Under the pieces are notes generated by a model, which was not told the DNA's origin, did not search any database, and worked only from the letters and a program-made list of their open reading frames with translations. Below, piece by piece: positions 34,876 through 43,636 of a stretch of DNA of 64,000 nucleotides. The first letter of the stretch is position 1. Each line of letters begins with the position of its first letter. Position numbers and translations under genes: made by a program. Source of the stretch: Flavobacteriaceae bacterium UBA3611 (lineage in GTDB: Bacteria; Bacteroidota; Bacteroidia; Flavobacteriales; Flavobacteriaceae). The stretch lies in NCBI GenBank assembly GCA_002375495.1, contig DFLU01000004.1, positions 66,976 through 130,975 of the forward strand, given 5' to 3'.

Positions 34876-35242
34876 AAACCTACTGCTTCTTGCTGTAACG
34901 TTCACAATTCTGATTACGATAGCATTTTTACTGCCTGGAAGAAGTGTTCCTCCAACCCGCTTTCCTATAGATAAAGTAGTGCATATTGCCATGAATGCTG
35001 GCTTGGCCATACTTTGGTTGTTGGTTGTTTTTAAACGAAAACAGAACCGTTTACCCATCACTTGTGTTTTTACTATACTGGTAGCGTGTGTTTTATATGG
35101 CATAGTAATTGAAGTAATTCAAGAGCACTTCATTCCGTTACGGCATGGAGATGTATGGGATTTGTTAGCAAACAGTGCAGGTATAGCATTGGGCGCTATC
35201 CTCTTTTATAGGGTACGTAATTATTTTGGCAATCAAATTTGA
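34844..35242 (+). CDS. VanZ-like membrane protein
   Basis: The 132-residue protein has about four TM helices (about 12-30, 44-62, 72-92, 104-122). VanZ features include FPIDKVVHIAMNAGLA near the second helix and the terminal DVWDLLANSAGIALGA motif. Function in the family is poorly known; VanZ itself gives teicoplanin tolerance. The start at 34844 lies inside gcvH in another frame (32-nt overlap), so translation is probably coupled. A neighbour of gcvH with this fold is typical in flavobacteria. Confidence 0.85.
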   Translation: MQPIKKLLGPKNLLLLAVTFTILITIAFLLPGRSVPPTRFPIDKVVHIAMNAGLAILWLLVVFKRKQNRLPITCVFTILVACVLYGIVIEVIQEHFIPLRHGDVWDLLANSAGIALGAILFYRVRNYFGNQI

Positions 35243-35302
35243 TATTTCGTTTTATAGAACCCCATATTTTATTTAAATTAGCAACAATTAAATACTTCTA
35301 TT

Positions 35303-36025
35303 ATGGAAATTAAAAAGAACCCAAAGGCAGATATCAAGCAGTGGAGTTCAGTCTTCTTGCTGTTTGGTCTTGCATTCATGCTTTTTGTAGCGTGGCAAGC
35401 CATTGAGTGGAAAACGTACGATAAGGATAACTTGGCTGCAGACCAGCTAAATGTAGGTGACGATCTTGATGAGGAAATCCCAATTACCCAACAGTTAACA
35501 CCTCCACCACCACCACCTCCGCCACCACCAGCACCTGAGGTTATTGAAGTAGTAGAAGATGAGGAAGAAGTTGAGGAAACCATTATTGAGTCTACTGAAA
35601 CAAATCAGGAAGAAGAAATCATGGAGATCGAAGAGATCGAAGAAGCCGTTGAAGAGGTGATCGAAGATGTACCTTTCGCAGTTATTGAAAACGTACCGGT
35701 TTATCCTGGATGTGAAACTGCAGGGAACAATGCAGCGAAGAAAAAATGTATGTCTGAGAAAATTCAGAAATTCGTACAGAAAAAATTTAATACCGAGTTG
35801 GCAAACGACCTAGGATTGGAAGGAAGACAACGTATTTCAGTTCAATTTAAAATTGATAACAAAGGAAACGTAGTTGATGTGCGTGCAAGAGCACCGCATC
35901 CTAAGCTTGAATCTGAAGCAGTTAATGTGGTAAAATCATTACCTAAGATGACGCCTGGTATGCAACGAGGAAAAGCAGTAGGTGTAATTTATGCGCTGCC
36001 AATCTTATTCCAAGTAGAGAATTAA
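35303..36025 (+). CDS. TonB-type energy transducer, paralog 1
   Basis: The 240-residue inner-membrane-anchored protein has a TM helix at about 16-32. A proline run follows at about 66-77, then a Glu/Val-rich acidic spacer (about 79-130), and a C-terminal TonB domain (about 140-240) with VYPGCETAGNNAAKKKC and ISVQFKIDNKGNVVDV. It transmits proton-motive force from ExbBD to outer-membrane receptors. The acidic spacer is atypical; the classic spacer is Lys-Pro/Glu-Pro. A terminator follows directly, so it forms its own transcription unit. Confidence 0.9.
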   Translation: MEIKKNPKADIKQWSSVFLLFGLAFMLFVAWQAIEWKTYDKDNLAADQLNVGDDLDEEIPITQQLTPPPPPPPPPPAPEVIEVVEDEEEVEETIIESTETNQEEEIMEIEEIEEAVEEVIEDVPFAVIENVPVYPGCETAGNNAAKKKCMSEKIQKFVQKKFNTELANDLGLEGRQRISVQFKIDNKGNVVDVRARAPHPKLESEAVNVVKSLPKMTPGMQRGKAVGVIYALPILFQVEN

Positions 36026-36045
36026 TCTCCTAGTATATAGATATC

Positions 36046-36079
36046 AAATCCCGCTTCAAACGAAGCGGGATTTTTTTTT
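36046..36079 (+). terminator. Terminator after the first TonB gene
   Basis: ATCCCGCTTC-AAAC-GAAGCGGGAT followed by nine T. Confidence 0.92.
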
Positions 36080-36126
36080 GGCACAACACTTGTTTCAATA
36101 GTATTATAACTTCTAAATATAATAGT

Positions 36127-36924
36127 ATGAAACCATCAAGTAATGTGTGTGGTACCACTACAAAAGTACCAAGGAAAACAAACGGAAAAAAGCAAATTAA
36201 CATTCCATGGAATTCTAGGATCTTCTTTCAGGTTGGTCTTATTGTAAGTTTATTGGCCATGTTCTTCATTATGGAAATTGAAGTCGCCATGGGTAACCCA
36301 ACAGTTGTGGCAAACAAAGAACGTATTTGGGAGGAGCCACCTTTTCTAGATTATGTAATCGAAAAGAAACCTGTGAAGACACCTGTCAAAAAGCCAACGA
36401 AGCCGGTAAAGCGGGTTCCGGTGCAAGCGGCCAAGCCAATTACCCACAGTTTTACCCAAATAGAGGATACAGCTACAGAACTGGAAGGTAAGACGATTTC
36501 CGAAGGAGACCCCGTGACGACACCTACGGTTCCTAGCCAGCCTGATGGCGATGCTACAACTGAAACTGCCACAATTTTAGGGGTAGAATTTGTTCCTGTA
36601 TTTCCGGGTTGTGAAGGTGCAATGGGAAACAATGCGAAGATAGATTGTATGTCTTCGAAGATCAGATCTTTTATTGCAAAGAAATTTGACGCTGGTAAGT
36701 TCGATTACTTCGAGCCGGGGAGCACCCAAAAAATATATACCGTATTTACCATAGATGTACACGGAAATGTGGTAGATATCCGTGCTAGGGCTACCGATAA
36801 GAAATTAGAAGCCGAAGCCCAACGGGTGATTCAGAAACTGCCCACAATGACTCCCGGTAGACAAGGAGCTACGGCGGTGAATGTTTCGTATTCAGTTCCT
36901 ATAAGTTTTCAGGTACATAACTAA
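36127..36924 (+). CDS. TonB-type energy transducer, paralog 2
   Basis: The 265-residue protein has a TM helix at about 33-55 after a basic N-terminus. A Lys-Pro-rich spacer (KKPVKTPVKKPTKPVKR, about 79-95) and a linker follow, then a C-terminal domain from about 155. That domain shares VFPGCEGAMGNNAKIDC, GNVVDIRARA and PTMTPGRQG with the upstream paralog. The spacer is basic where paralog 1 is acidic, so the two are a diverged tandem duplicate. It has its own terminator 8 bp downstream. Confidence 0.88.
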   Translation: MKPSSNVCGTTTKVPRKTNGKKQINIPWNSRIFFQVGLIVSLLAMFFIMEIEVAMGNPTVVANKERIWEEPPFLDYVIEKKPVKTPVKKPTKPVKRVPVQAAKPITHSFTQIEDTATELEGKTISEGDPVTTPTVPSQPDGDATTETATILGVEFVPVFPGCEGAMGNNAKIDCMSSKIRSFIAKKFDAGKFDYFEPGSTQKIYTVFTIDVHGNVVDIRARATDKKLEAEAQRVIQKLPTMTPGRQGATAVNVSYSVPISFQVHN

Positions 36925-36931
36925 CAGTACT

Positions 36932-36964
36932 TTGCCCACTTTAAACGAGTGGGCAACTTTTTTT
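36932..36964 (+). terminator. Terminator after the second TonB gene
   Basis: TTGCCCACT-TTAAACG-AGTGGGCAA followed by a T-rich tail. Confidence 0.9.
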
Positions 36965-37014
36965 AGGGCATTTCAAAAAAACGTATCTTTCGCTAAAATT
37001 AAGATCGCCGCCCA

Positions 37015-39114
37015 ATGAAGAACCTCCTTGTCTTTCTGGTGCTAACCAGCTGCTTTAGCCTAAATGCCCAGAATTCTGTTACTAGCGTAGAAAAATATCC
37101 TGTCTTCCCCGAATGTGCTGAAGTTCCTATTAGTGCACTTGAAACTTGCTTTACAACCACCTTCCAAAATTATATTTACACAAATTTTCAGGTTCCTGAA
37201 ATCGTAATTACAGAAAAGTATAGTGGTTCAATGACCTTATTTTTTGAAGTTGATAAATCGGGAACATTCAAATTGCTCTATGCCGATGCAATCTATAATG
37301 AATTAAAAGAGGAAGCCCAGCGTGTTTTTGAAACCATGCCTCAAATAATTCCTGCAACATATAACGGCAATCCAACCTATGTGCAATTTACGTTGCCGCT
37401 AGCCATCCCTTTAAAAGCACCAGGAACTTCTGTGCTTGTTGCTGCGGAAACCGAAGCTTCAGAAAGCGAAAAAGTAGATACCTTAAAAAATGAATATGAC
37501 GCCATTGAAAAGTTCCCGTATGAAAACGAGGAATATTCAAGCGCAATTAATATACCGCTGTCACACCATAATTACAGTTTGTTTGACCCTGCCATGAACC
37601 GTGTGGGAATAAATAACCACACTGCGCAAAAACCGTATGTGTACTCTGAAGTGAATAAGTACTACAATTTCGAAACGGAAAATCAGAAGTTACTAAAGAA
37701 CAAATCATCTTGGTTTGGTAGAAAATTCTGGAATGAACACATGGTGCAGTTAAAAACCAAAGATTTTTGGTTTACACTAGATCCTGGAGTCGATTTACAA
37801 GTTGGAAAAGATACCGATGCCGATATAGATACCTATAACAACACCCGTCTGGTATATACCCAGGGTGGAATTGGGAAACAGATTAATTTCTTTGCCGTTG
37901 TTTACGAGAGCCAAGGACGTTTTGCAGATTATTACAACCGTATTACTGAATCGCTCAGACCCTCGGGGGGCAATCCCGGTATCATTCCAGGTAGGGGGAT
38001 TGCCAAAAGATTTAGAGACGATTCGTACGATTATCCAGTCGCCACCGGACATGTTTCATACACACCTAGTAAATGGTTTAATGTGCAATTAGGGCATGGA
38101 AAACTCTTCTTCGGAGATGGTTATCGCTCATTGTTGTTAAGTGATAATGCCTCTCCGTATCCTTTTTTCAAACTGAACACCACCGTGTGGAAGTTAAAGT
38201 ATACCAACACATGGATGAGTTTACGGGATGTGCGACGGGAAGTGACTGAAGACGGCGCTTTCAGAACGAAATTCGTTGCAAGTCACTATCTGAGTTACAA
38301 TATTACCAAACGCCTGAACATCGGTTTGTTCGAATCTGTGATTTGGGAAAACAGCAACGATAGGGGGTTCGATTTCAACTATGTGAACCCGGTAATTTTT
38401 TACCGTGCCATCGAGTTTTCTACCAGTTCTAGAGCGGGTAATGCTCTGATCGGCCTGAGTGCAAAATATAAATTTACCGATCGTGTAAATGCCTATACCC
38501 AGGTTGTGATCGATGAATTTTCATCTGGTGATATTTTTGGTGGTGAGAAAAGCTGGAAGAATAAATACGGCTATCAACTGGGAGCAAAATACTACGATGC
38601 CTTTGGGTTAAAAGGGCTCTATCTACAAGCCGAATACAACAGAATACGGCCGTATACGTATTCGCATAATACGATTACGTTGAATTATGGGCATAACAAC
38701 CAGTCGTTGGCCCATACGTTGGGAGCTAATGTTTCAGAATTTACTTCCATTGCACGATATCAAAAAGGGAGATGGTTTGGAGATTTAAAAGTGATTGTAG
38801 CCAAAAGAGGGTTAGAGTTCGAACCACCTGCAGAAGGTATTCCTTACTACGGCGGAAATATTTATGGAGATGAAGACATAAGGCCCTTTGACACTGGTGT
38901 GGAAGTAGGCCAGGGAAACACAACCGACTTTTTCCATACAGAAATACAAGGAGGGTATGTATTAAATCCTGCAACCAATTTAAAAGTATACGCAAGCTTA
39001 ATTTACAGAGACTTTAAACCTATGGAAAATACGGCTACCAATTTTGAAAATACGACCACGTGGGTCAACTTCGGAATACGCACCGATTTGTTTAATTGGT
39101 ATCACGATTTTTAG
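37015..39114 (+). CDS. remB: RemB-like gliding motility outer-membrane protein
   Basis: The 699-residue exported protein has a signal peptide (1-18, ending LNAQ). An N-terminal domain (about 25-140) begins EKYPVFPECAEVP and resembles the TonB C-terminal domains of the two genes before it. A C-terminal beta-barrel (about 200-699) resembles the Wzi/capsule-assembly fold and ends in a strand finishing NWYHDF. This layout matches RemB of flavobacteria, as I remember it, a protein needed for spreading. The Wzi similarity leaves a polysaccharide-binding role possible. Confidence 0.75.
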   Translation: MKNLLVFLVLTSCFSLNAQNSVTSVEKYPVFPECAEVPISALETCFTTTFQNYIYTNFQVPEIVITEKYSGSMTLFFEVDKSGTFKLLYADAIYNELKEEAQRVFETMPQIIPATYNGNPTYVQFTLPLAIPLKAPGTSVLVAAETEASESEKVDTLKNEYDAIEKFPYENEEYSSAINIPLSHHNYSLFDPAMNRVGINNHTAQKPYVYSEVNKYYNFETENQKLLKNKSSWFGRKFWNEHMVQLKTKDFWFTLDPGVDLQVGKDTDADIDTYNNTRLVYTQGGIGKQINFFAVVYESQGRFADYYNRITESLRPSGGNPGIIPGRGIAKRFRDDSYDYPVATGHVSYTPSKWFNVQLGHGKLFFGDGYRSLLLSDNASPYPFFKLNTTVWKLKYTNTWMSLRDVRREVTEDGAFRTKFVASHYLSYNITKRLNIGLFESVIWENSNDRGFDFNYVNPVIFYRAIEFSTSSRAGNALIGLSAKYKFTDRVNAYTQVVIDEFSSGDIFGGEKSWKNKYGYQLGAKYYDAFGLKGLYLQAEYNRIRPYTYSHNTITLNYGHNNQSLAHTLGANVSEFTSIARYQKGRWFGDLKVIVAKRGLEFEPPAEGIPYYGGNIYGDEDIRPFDTGVEVGQGNTTDFFHTEIQGGYVLNPATNLKVYASLIYRDFKPMENTATNFENTTTWVNFGIRTDLFNWYHDF

Positions 39115-39128
39115 GTAAAGGATTGATT

Positions 39129-40286
39129 TTACTGCCTACCCTCGTCCATTTTTTTTGCGCGCTCTTGGTTTTTTTTCAGTAATTCGGTTTGCCTTTTATT
39201 TTTATCTCGTTCTCTACCTTTTTCCAGCGCTACTGCTTTGTAAACGCTGCGTAGAAAACGCTCAGTGGTGATAAACCCGTCTCCATAGCCTTTTTCATCA
39301 AACAATTCACTAAAATTTCGCATTTCGGCTACTTGGTCTTCAGTTTTGTTCATCATGTATTCTACAACCACCTTGTCATAGAAAATTTTCATCATGCGGC
39401 GCATTTCAATAACATCGGCTCTGTTTGCTAAATTTCCGTGTCCAGGAATTATTACAGTCTCGTCGTTTGCACGATTCATGATGGTTGTAAGTCCACGCTG
39501 GTATCCTTCGTAACTACCTCCATTTTCAAAATCGATAAAAGGGTACATTCCATTCACAAAGGCATCACCTGTATGAATTACGTTGCTCTTCGGAAAATAA
39601 ACCATAATATCACCCTTGGTATGTGCATTCGGGATGTGAAATAATTTTATTTCTTCGTCATTATAGTGAAACAACATATCGTCTTGGAATGAAATGGCTG
39701 GTAATTGCTCGTAATCTATTTCCATGTTTTCTTGAGCCTGCTCTCGAATTCTGATCATCAGCTCTTCTTTGGTTTCCTCCATGGCAGCTAATTTTTCTCC
39801 GCTGCCAGATATGCCTTTGGCTTCATCAATACTTTTTTCAAGATCAGCCAATGCTTGTTGCTCGGCTGTTTTATACATTTTGGAAAGCATGATATCCCTT
39901 GTGTTCTCATGGGCCAAAATAGTAGCCCCTTTTCGCTTAAAGTTTTTATTACCACCAGTATGATCGCCATGTGCGTGGGTATTTATGACAAATTCTAACG
40001 GTAGATCAGTTTCTTTTGCAATGGCTTCTAGTATCGATTCTGAAATATTCTCAAATTGGGTGTCAATCATCAGCACGCCATCTATCCCGTGATGAACGGC
40101 AATATTACCGCCCATTCCTTTGAGCATAAAAATATTATCTGTGACAGGGTAGGTGCCTGGCCTGTTTTTGGCTTTCTCTTCTGCTTTTTTAGTTAGTTCT
40201 GGATCATTTCCTATTTCTTCATCGGTCTGTGCAAACGAAAATGTGCATATAAATAGGGCGATTACAAGTGCGAAATTTAATTTCAT
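39129..40286 (-). CDS. Secreted metallo-beta-lactamase-fold hydrolase
   Basis: The ATG at 40286 gives 385 residues with a signal peptide ending FSFAQ. The MBL motif THAHGDHTGGN lies about residues 103-113, and the other metal-ligand motifs HIPNAHTKGD, HTGDAF and PGHG follow in order. It is a zinc-type hydrolase of the periplasm or surface. A Lys/Glu-rich region of about 50 residues (ALADLEKSIDEAKG and on) separates the second and third motifs, and a basic tail ends the protein. Class B beta-lactamase or quinoprotein-associated hydrolase activity cannot be decided. Confidence 0.85.
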   Translation of the reverse strand: MKLNFALVIALFICTFSFAQTDEEIGNDPELTKKAEEKAKNRPGTYPVTDNIFMLKGMGGNIAVHHGIDGVLMIDTQFENISESILEAIAKETDLPLEFVINTHAHGDHTGGNKNFKRKGATILAHENTRDIMLSKMYKTAEQQALADLEKSIDEAKGISGSGEKLAAMEETKEELMIRIREQAQENMEIDYEQLPAISFQDDMLFHYNDEEIKLFHIPNAHTKGDIMVYFPKSNVIHTGDAFVNGMYPFIDFENGGSYEGYQRGLTTIMNRANDETVIIPGHGNLANRADVIEMRRMMKIFYDKVVVEYMMNKTEDQVAEMRNFSELFDEKGYGDGFITTERFLRSVYKAVALEKGRERDKNKRQTELLKKNQERAKKMDEGRQ

Positions 40287-40358
40287 TATATCATGATTTA
40301 ATTGAGGGCTCAAAATAATAAAAAAACCGTTTGTTCATGCAAGTATATGGTATTTATA

Positions 40359-40389
40359 TTGTGAAAAATAGGTGGTTCACGTATCTTTG
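40359..40389 (+). promoter_or_regulatory. ctaB promoter, TTG-N20-TATCTTTG
   Basis: TTG at 40359-40361 and TATCTTTG at 40382-40389, separated by 20 bp. The predicted start near 40395 leaves a leader of about 18 nt to the TTG start codon at 40413. Confidence 0.75.
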
Positions 40390-40412
40390 CAGCGTTTTAA
40401 AACGAACTCATT

Positions 40413-41306
40413 TTGGCAGTTACCCAAACTTCTTCATTGCCTGTTTCTATCGTTAGGAATTTCACCGAAATTACAAAGATGCGCCTTTCCGTAAGTGTCG
40501 TATTTTCTTCGGTGGCTGGTTACTTGTTAGGAGCCGAAAGTATCGACTTTTTTCAATTGCTGCTTCTTTGTGTAGGAGGATACTGTATGGTTGGGGCCAG
40601 CAACGTTTTTAACCAGATCATCGAACGCGATTTAGACGCTTTAATGGAACGAACCAAAAATAGGCCTATCCCAGCAGGACGGCTTGGGGTAACTCCAGCC
40701 TTTATATTGGCCAGCGTCCTTACGCTGATTGGTATTGTGGTGTTGTATATTATAAATCCGCAAACGGCGATGTTCGGGGCCATTTCTATTTTCATGTATG
40801 TGAGTTTGTATACTCCGCTAAAAACACGTACGCCACTTTCAGTATTTGTGGGAGCCTTTCCGGGGGCTATTCCATTTATGTTGGGCTGGGTAGCGGCTAC
40901 AAACGATTTTGGTATCGAACCGGGTACTTTGTTTATGATTCAGTTTTTCTGGCAGTTTCCCCACTTTTGGGCAATTGGTTGGTTTTTGTTCGAAGACTAT
41001 AAACGGGGAGGCTTTTTTATGCTTCCCAATGGGAAACGCGACAAAGGAACTGCCATACAAGTAATTTTATACAGTATCTGGACGGTGCTCGCATCGCTTA
41101 TTCCTGCAGTTGGGGTAACTGGCAGATTGTATATCACGCCTATTTCAGCAGTATTGGTGGGAGGTCTGGGAATCTGGCTCATTTATTATGCGTTTCGCTT
41201 GTTTAAGAAAAAAACCGACGTGGCGGCACGTCAACTTATGCTCGTAAGTGTAAGTTATATCACCTTGCTTCAGATTATTTATGTAGCAGATAAGTTTATT
41301 AGATAA
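40413..41306 (+). CDS. ctaB: Protoheme IX farnesyltransferase (heme O synthase)
   Basis: The 297-residue integral membrane prenyltransferase has about nine TM helices. The aspartate-rich motif NQIIERDLDALMERTKNRP (about 66-84) and a second YTPLKTRTPLSVFVGAFPGA region identify the UbiA/CtaB family. It makes heme O for the oxidase. The start is TTG at 40413; the first ATG would remove 22 residues of the usual soluble N-terminus. It opens the second oxidase block. Confidence 0.95.
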   Translation: MAVTQTSSLPVSIVRNFTEITKMRLSVSVVFSSVAGYLLGAESIDFFQLLLLCVGGYCMVGASNVFNQIIERDLDALMERTKNRPIPAGRLGVTPAFILASVLTLIGIVVLYIINPQTAMFGAISIFMYVSLYTPLKTRTPLSVFVGAFPGAIPFMLGWVAATNDFGIEPGTLFMIQFFWQFPHFWAIGWFLFEDYKRGGFFMLPNGKRDKGTAIQVILYSIWTVLASLIPAVGVTGRLYITPISAVLVGGLGIWLIYYAFRLFKKKTDVAARQLMLVSVSYITLLQIIYVADKFIR

Positions 41307-41365
41307 CAACTATTTCAGAAGAGCAACTTGGGAAATAGCTGCTTTTCCAAAGGAAAAATTAAATA

Positions 41366-41947
41366 ATGGCAAATTATACAGAAGGTACAGAAAGGCAAAA
41401 ACTCATCAGAGCAAAAAAAATGATGCTCTGGTTTGGAATTATCAGTCTTTCTATGAGTTTTGCGGGTCTTACAAGTGCTTATGTAGTAAGTAAGGAGCGC
41501 CCCGATTGGTTAACAGATTTCCAAATCCCCAACGCATTTTACATCAGCCTTGTGCTCATTCTGGTGAGCAGTCTTACTGTACATCTGGCAAAACAAAAAA
41601 TAAAAAAGGGTATTCATGGTGCAGGGATGGCGCTCTTGGTCATTACGCTTTTACTCGGATTAGGTTTTATAGCCTTTCAATTTGTAGGGTTTAACCAAAT
41701 TGTAGCTGCGGGATATTATTTTACCGGTAGTGAGAGTACCATTACAACATCATTTTTATATTTAGTGGTGCTGTTGCATGTTGCACACGTAATTGCAGGT
41801 CTTATAAGCCTTTTGGTTGTGATTTTTCAGCATGCCCGTAAAAAGTATTCCAACGGAAATACCCTAGGGGTTGAATTGGCTGCTACTTTTTGGCATTTTG
41901 TAGACATACTATGGATTTACCTATTGTTGTTTATCTATTTTGTTTAA
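41366..41947 (+). CDS. Cytochrome c oxidase subunit III, short paralog
   Basis: The 193-residue protein has five TM helices: about 18-38, 50-68, 77-98, 125-147 and 172-190. Subunit III features are visible (ending with TFWHFVDILWIYLLLF; LLHVAHVIAGL). It stabilises the oxidase core. It is the short five-helix type, and the next gene is a second, longer subunit III. It lies 59 bp after ctaB. Confidence 0.93.
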   Translation: MANYTEGTERQKLIRAKKMMLWFGIISLSMSFAGLTSAYVVSKERPDWLTDFQIPNAFYISLVLILVSSLTVHLAKQKIKKGIHGAGMALLVITLLLGLGFIAFQFVGFNQIVAAGYYFTGSESTITTSFLYLVVLLHVAHVIAGLISLLVVIFQHARKKYSNGNTLGVELAATFWHFVDILWIYLLLFIYFV

Positions 41948-42049
41948 AAAAGATCGACCATGCCCCACGATGATTTGTGATGGGAGAAGCGATTACTTTA
42001 GGATGAATATAAATTGATACTTGAAGTTTCGTTAAATAAATATTAATCG

Positions 42050-42057
42050 TATTTTTG
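42050..42057 (+). promoter_or_regulatory. Probable -7 element before the second subunit III gene
   Basis: TATTTTTG matches TAnnTTTG, 28 bp before the ATG at 42085. The gap of 137 bp to the previous gene makes a separate promoter plausible. No good -33. Confidence 0.45.
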
Positions 42058-42084
42058 ACACCGAATTAACACCAACTACTTTCT

Positions 42085-43065
42085 ATGGACACTACTGTTG
42101 CAAAAACAGGAACCGAAGGAAAAACCTGGGGCGGAGGGAACAAACCGCTAAATGCCAGCTATGGTAAGATGATGATGTGGTTTTTCATCGTATCTGATGC
42201 ATTGACCTTCTCGGGCTTTATTGCCGCATACGGTTTTTCTAGATTCAAATTTATTGACGCTTGGCCCATCGCAGATGAGGTATTTACGCACGTTCCATTC
42301 TTACATGGCGTTCCAGCGCCCATGTACTACGTGGCATTCATGACCTTTATATTAATCTTCTCGTCGGTGACTATGGTATTGGCGGTAGATGCAGGACATA
42401 AAATGCAGCAGAAGAAAGTGATTTGGTACATGTTTTTTACCATCATTGGAGGAGCAATTTTTGTGGGCTCACAAGCTTGGGAATGGGCTACCTTTATTAA
42501 AGGTGATTATGGTGCTGTAGAGACCAAAGGTGGAAAAATTATCCAATTCTTAGATACTGAAGGGAAACGAGTGGCAATAGCAGATTTTGCTGAAAAAATT
42601 CCAACAGCCCGTAACGTACATGAAGAAAGCAATGGAGTTTGGTACGAAGCCGAAGAAACCCAAACTACCTTCTCTTTTGAAGAAGTAAAAGCTGGATTCT
42701 TAGCAAACGACAATCTCTTGGTACGAACCCAATATTATGACGAAAACGGAGAACCTACTGTGTTAAGTCGTGAGGAGTCTATCGAAAAAATTGTAAATGA
42801 CGGGAAATTAGTTGTAGAAGGTGCGAACCTAAAACACAATGAATACGGGCATCCGCTATTCGCAGATTTCTTCTTTTTTATTACCGGTTTTCACGGTTTC
42901 CACGTATTAACGGGAGTACTCATCAATATCATCATATTCTTTAATGTCATCATAGGTACCTATGAGCGTAGAGGAAGTTATGAAATGGTTGAAAAAGTTG
43001 GACTGTATTGGCACTTTGTAGATTTAGTTTGGGTATTCGTATTTACCTTTTTCTATCTCGTTTAA
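42085..43065 (+). CDS. Cytochrome c oxidase subunit III, long paralog with a soluble insert
   Basis: The 326-residue subunit III-like protein has TM helices at about 27-47, 70-92 and 110-132, then two more after residue 255. The family end WHFVDLVWVFVFTFFY is present, as is HGFHVLTG. Between the third helix and HPLFADFFFFITG there is a hydrophilic insert of about 120 residues (135-255) absent from the neighbouring short paralog. It contains ETKGGKIIQFLD and repeated acidic stretches. The insert should face the periplasm or the cytoplasm near the quinol/cytochrome c docking side. Confidence 0.88.
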   Translation: MDTTVAKTGTEGKTWGGGNKPLNASYGKMMMWFFIVSDALTFSGFIAAYGFSRFKFIDAWPIADEVFTHVPFLHGVPAPMYYVAFMTFILIFSSVTMVLAVDAGHKMQQKKVIWYMFFTIIGGAIFVGSQAWEWATFIKGDYGAVETKGGKIIQFLDTEGKRVAIADFAEKIPTARNVHEESNGVWYEAEETQTTFSFEEVKAGFLANDNLLVRTQYYDENGEPTVLSREESIEKIVNDGKLVVEGANLKHNEYGHPLFADFFFFITGFHGFHVLTGVLINIIIFFNVIIGTYERRGSYEMVEKVGLYWHFVDLVWVFVFTFFYLV

Positions 43066-43104
43066 ATTAAATAGTAAGTCTGAAATATTAAAGACTCAAA
43101 AACA

Positions 43105-43488
43105 ATGGCACACGAACATAAATTAGCAATATTTAGAGGAACGCTGAAGTTTAAAAGCAACATCGCCAAGATATGGGGCGTGTTTGTTTTTCTCTCTATT
43201 GTTACGATCATAGAAGTAGCACTGGGTATCCTTAAGCCTGAATTTTTATTGGAGAACCGCTTTTTGGCAATGAAATATCTGAACTGGATTTTCATTATTC
43301 TGACCCTAGTAAAAGCATATTACATTACGTGGGACTTTATGCACATGCGAGACGAAAAGAGCTCGTTGCGCCGTGCTGTAGTATGGACAGGCGTGTTTCT
43401 GATCTGTTACCTGATTTTGATACTACTTATCGAAGGAGATTATATTTACGAAGTATATAAAAGCAATTACGTAAAATTCGATTTTTAA
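43105..43488 (+). CDS. Cytochrome c oxidase subunit IV family protein
   Basis: The 127-residue protein has three TM helices (about 26-46, 60-77 and 90-112), the size and layout of the bacterial oxidase subunit IV (CyoD-like) family. A conserved HMRDEKSSLRR lies between the second and third helices. It follows the long subunit III gene by 39 bp, and a terminator follows. Confidence 0.9.
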   Translation: MAHEHKLAIFRGTLKFKSNIAKIWGVFVFLSIVTIIEVALGILKPEFLLENRFLAMKYLNWIFIILTLVKAYYITWDFMHMRDEKSSLRRAVVWTGVFLICYLILILLIEGDYIYEVYKSNYVKFDF

Positions 43489-43508
43489 CCATCGATTAAA
43501 TATTATAG

Positions 43509-43538
43509 AAAAACCCGACAGTATTGTTGGGTTTTTTT
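43509..43538 (+). terminator. Terminator after the oxidase subunit IV gene
   Basis: AACCCGACA pairs with TGTTGGGTT around a 4-nt loop, followed by seven T. Confidence 0.85.
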
Positions 43539-43549
43539 ATGGTTAAAAG

Positions 43550-43580
43550 TTGTTCAACCTCTCTTTGGAGCGTATTTTTG
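43550..43580 (+). promoter_or_regulatory. Promoter of the sco operon, TTG-N20-TATTTTTG
   Basis: TTG at 43550-43552 and TATTTTTG at 43573-43580 with 20 bp between. It lies directly behind a terminator, so the sco genes form a separate unit. The predicted leader is about 50 nt. Confidence 0.75.
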
Positions 43581-43636
43581 CAAAGTGTTACTTCAATTCG
43601 TTTTAGAAGCCATAACACTCATTATTTGAATGCCCT

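Noticed and set aside
39115..39128. Terminator between remB and the MBL gene
   Set aside because: The 14-bp gap has no stem with a U-tract on either strand.
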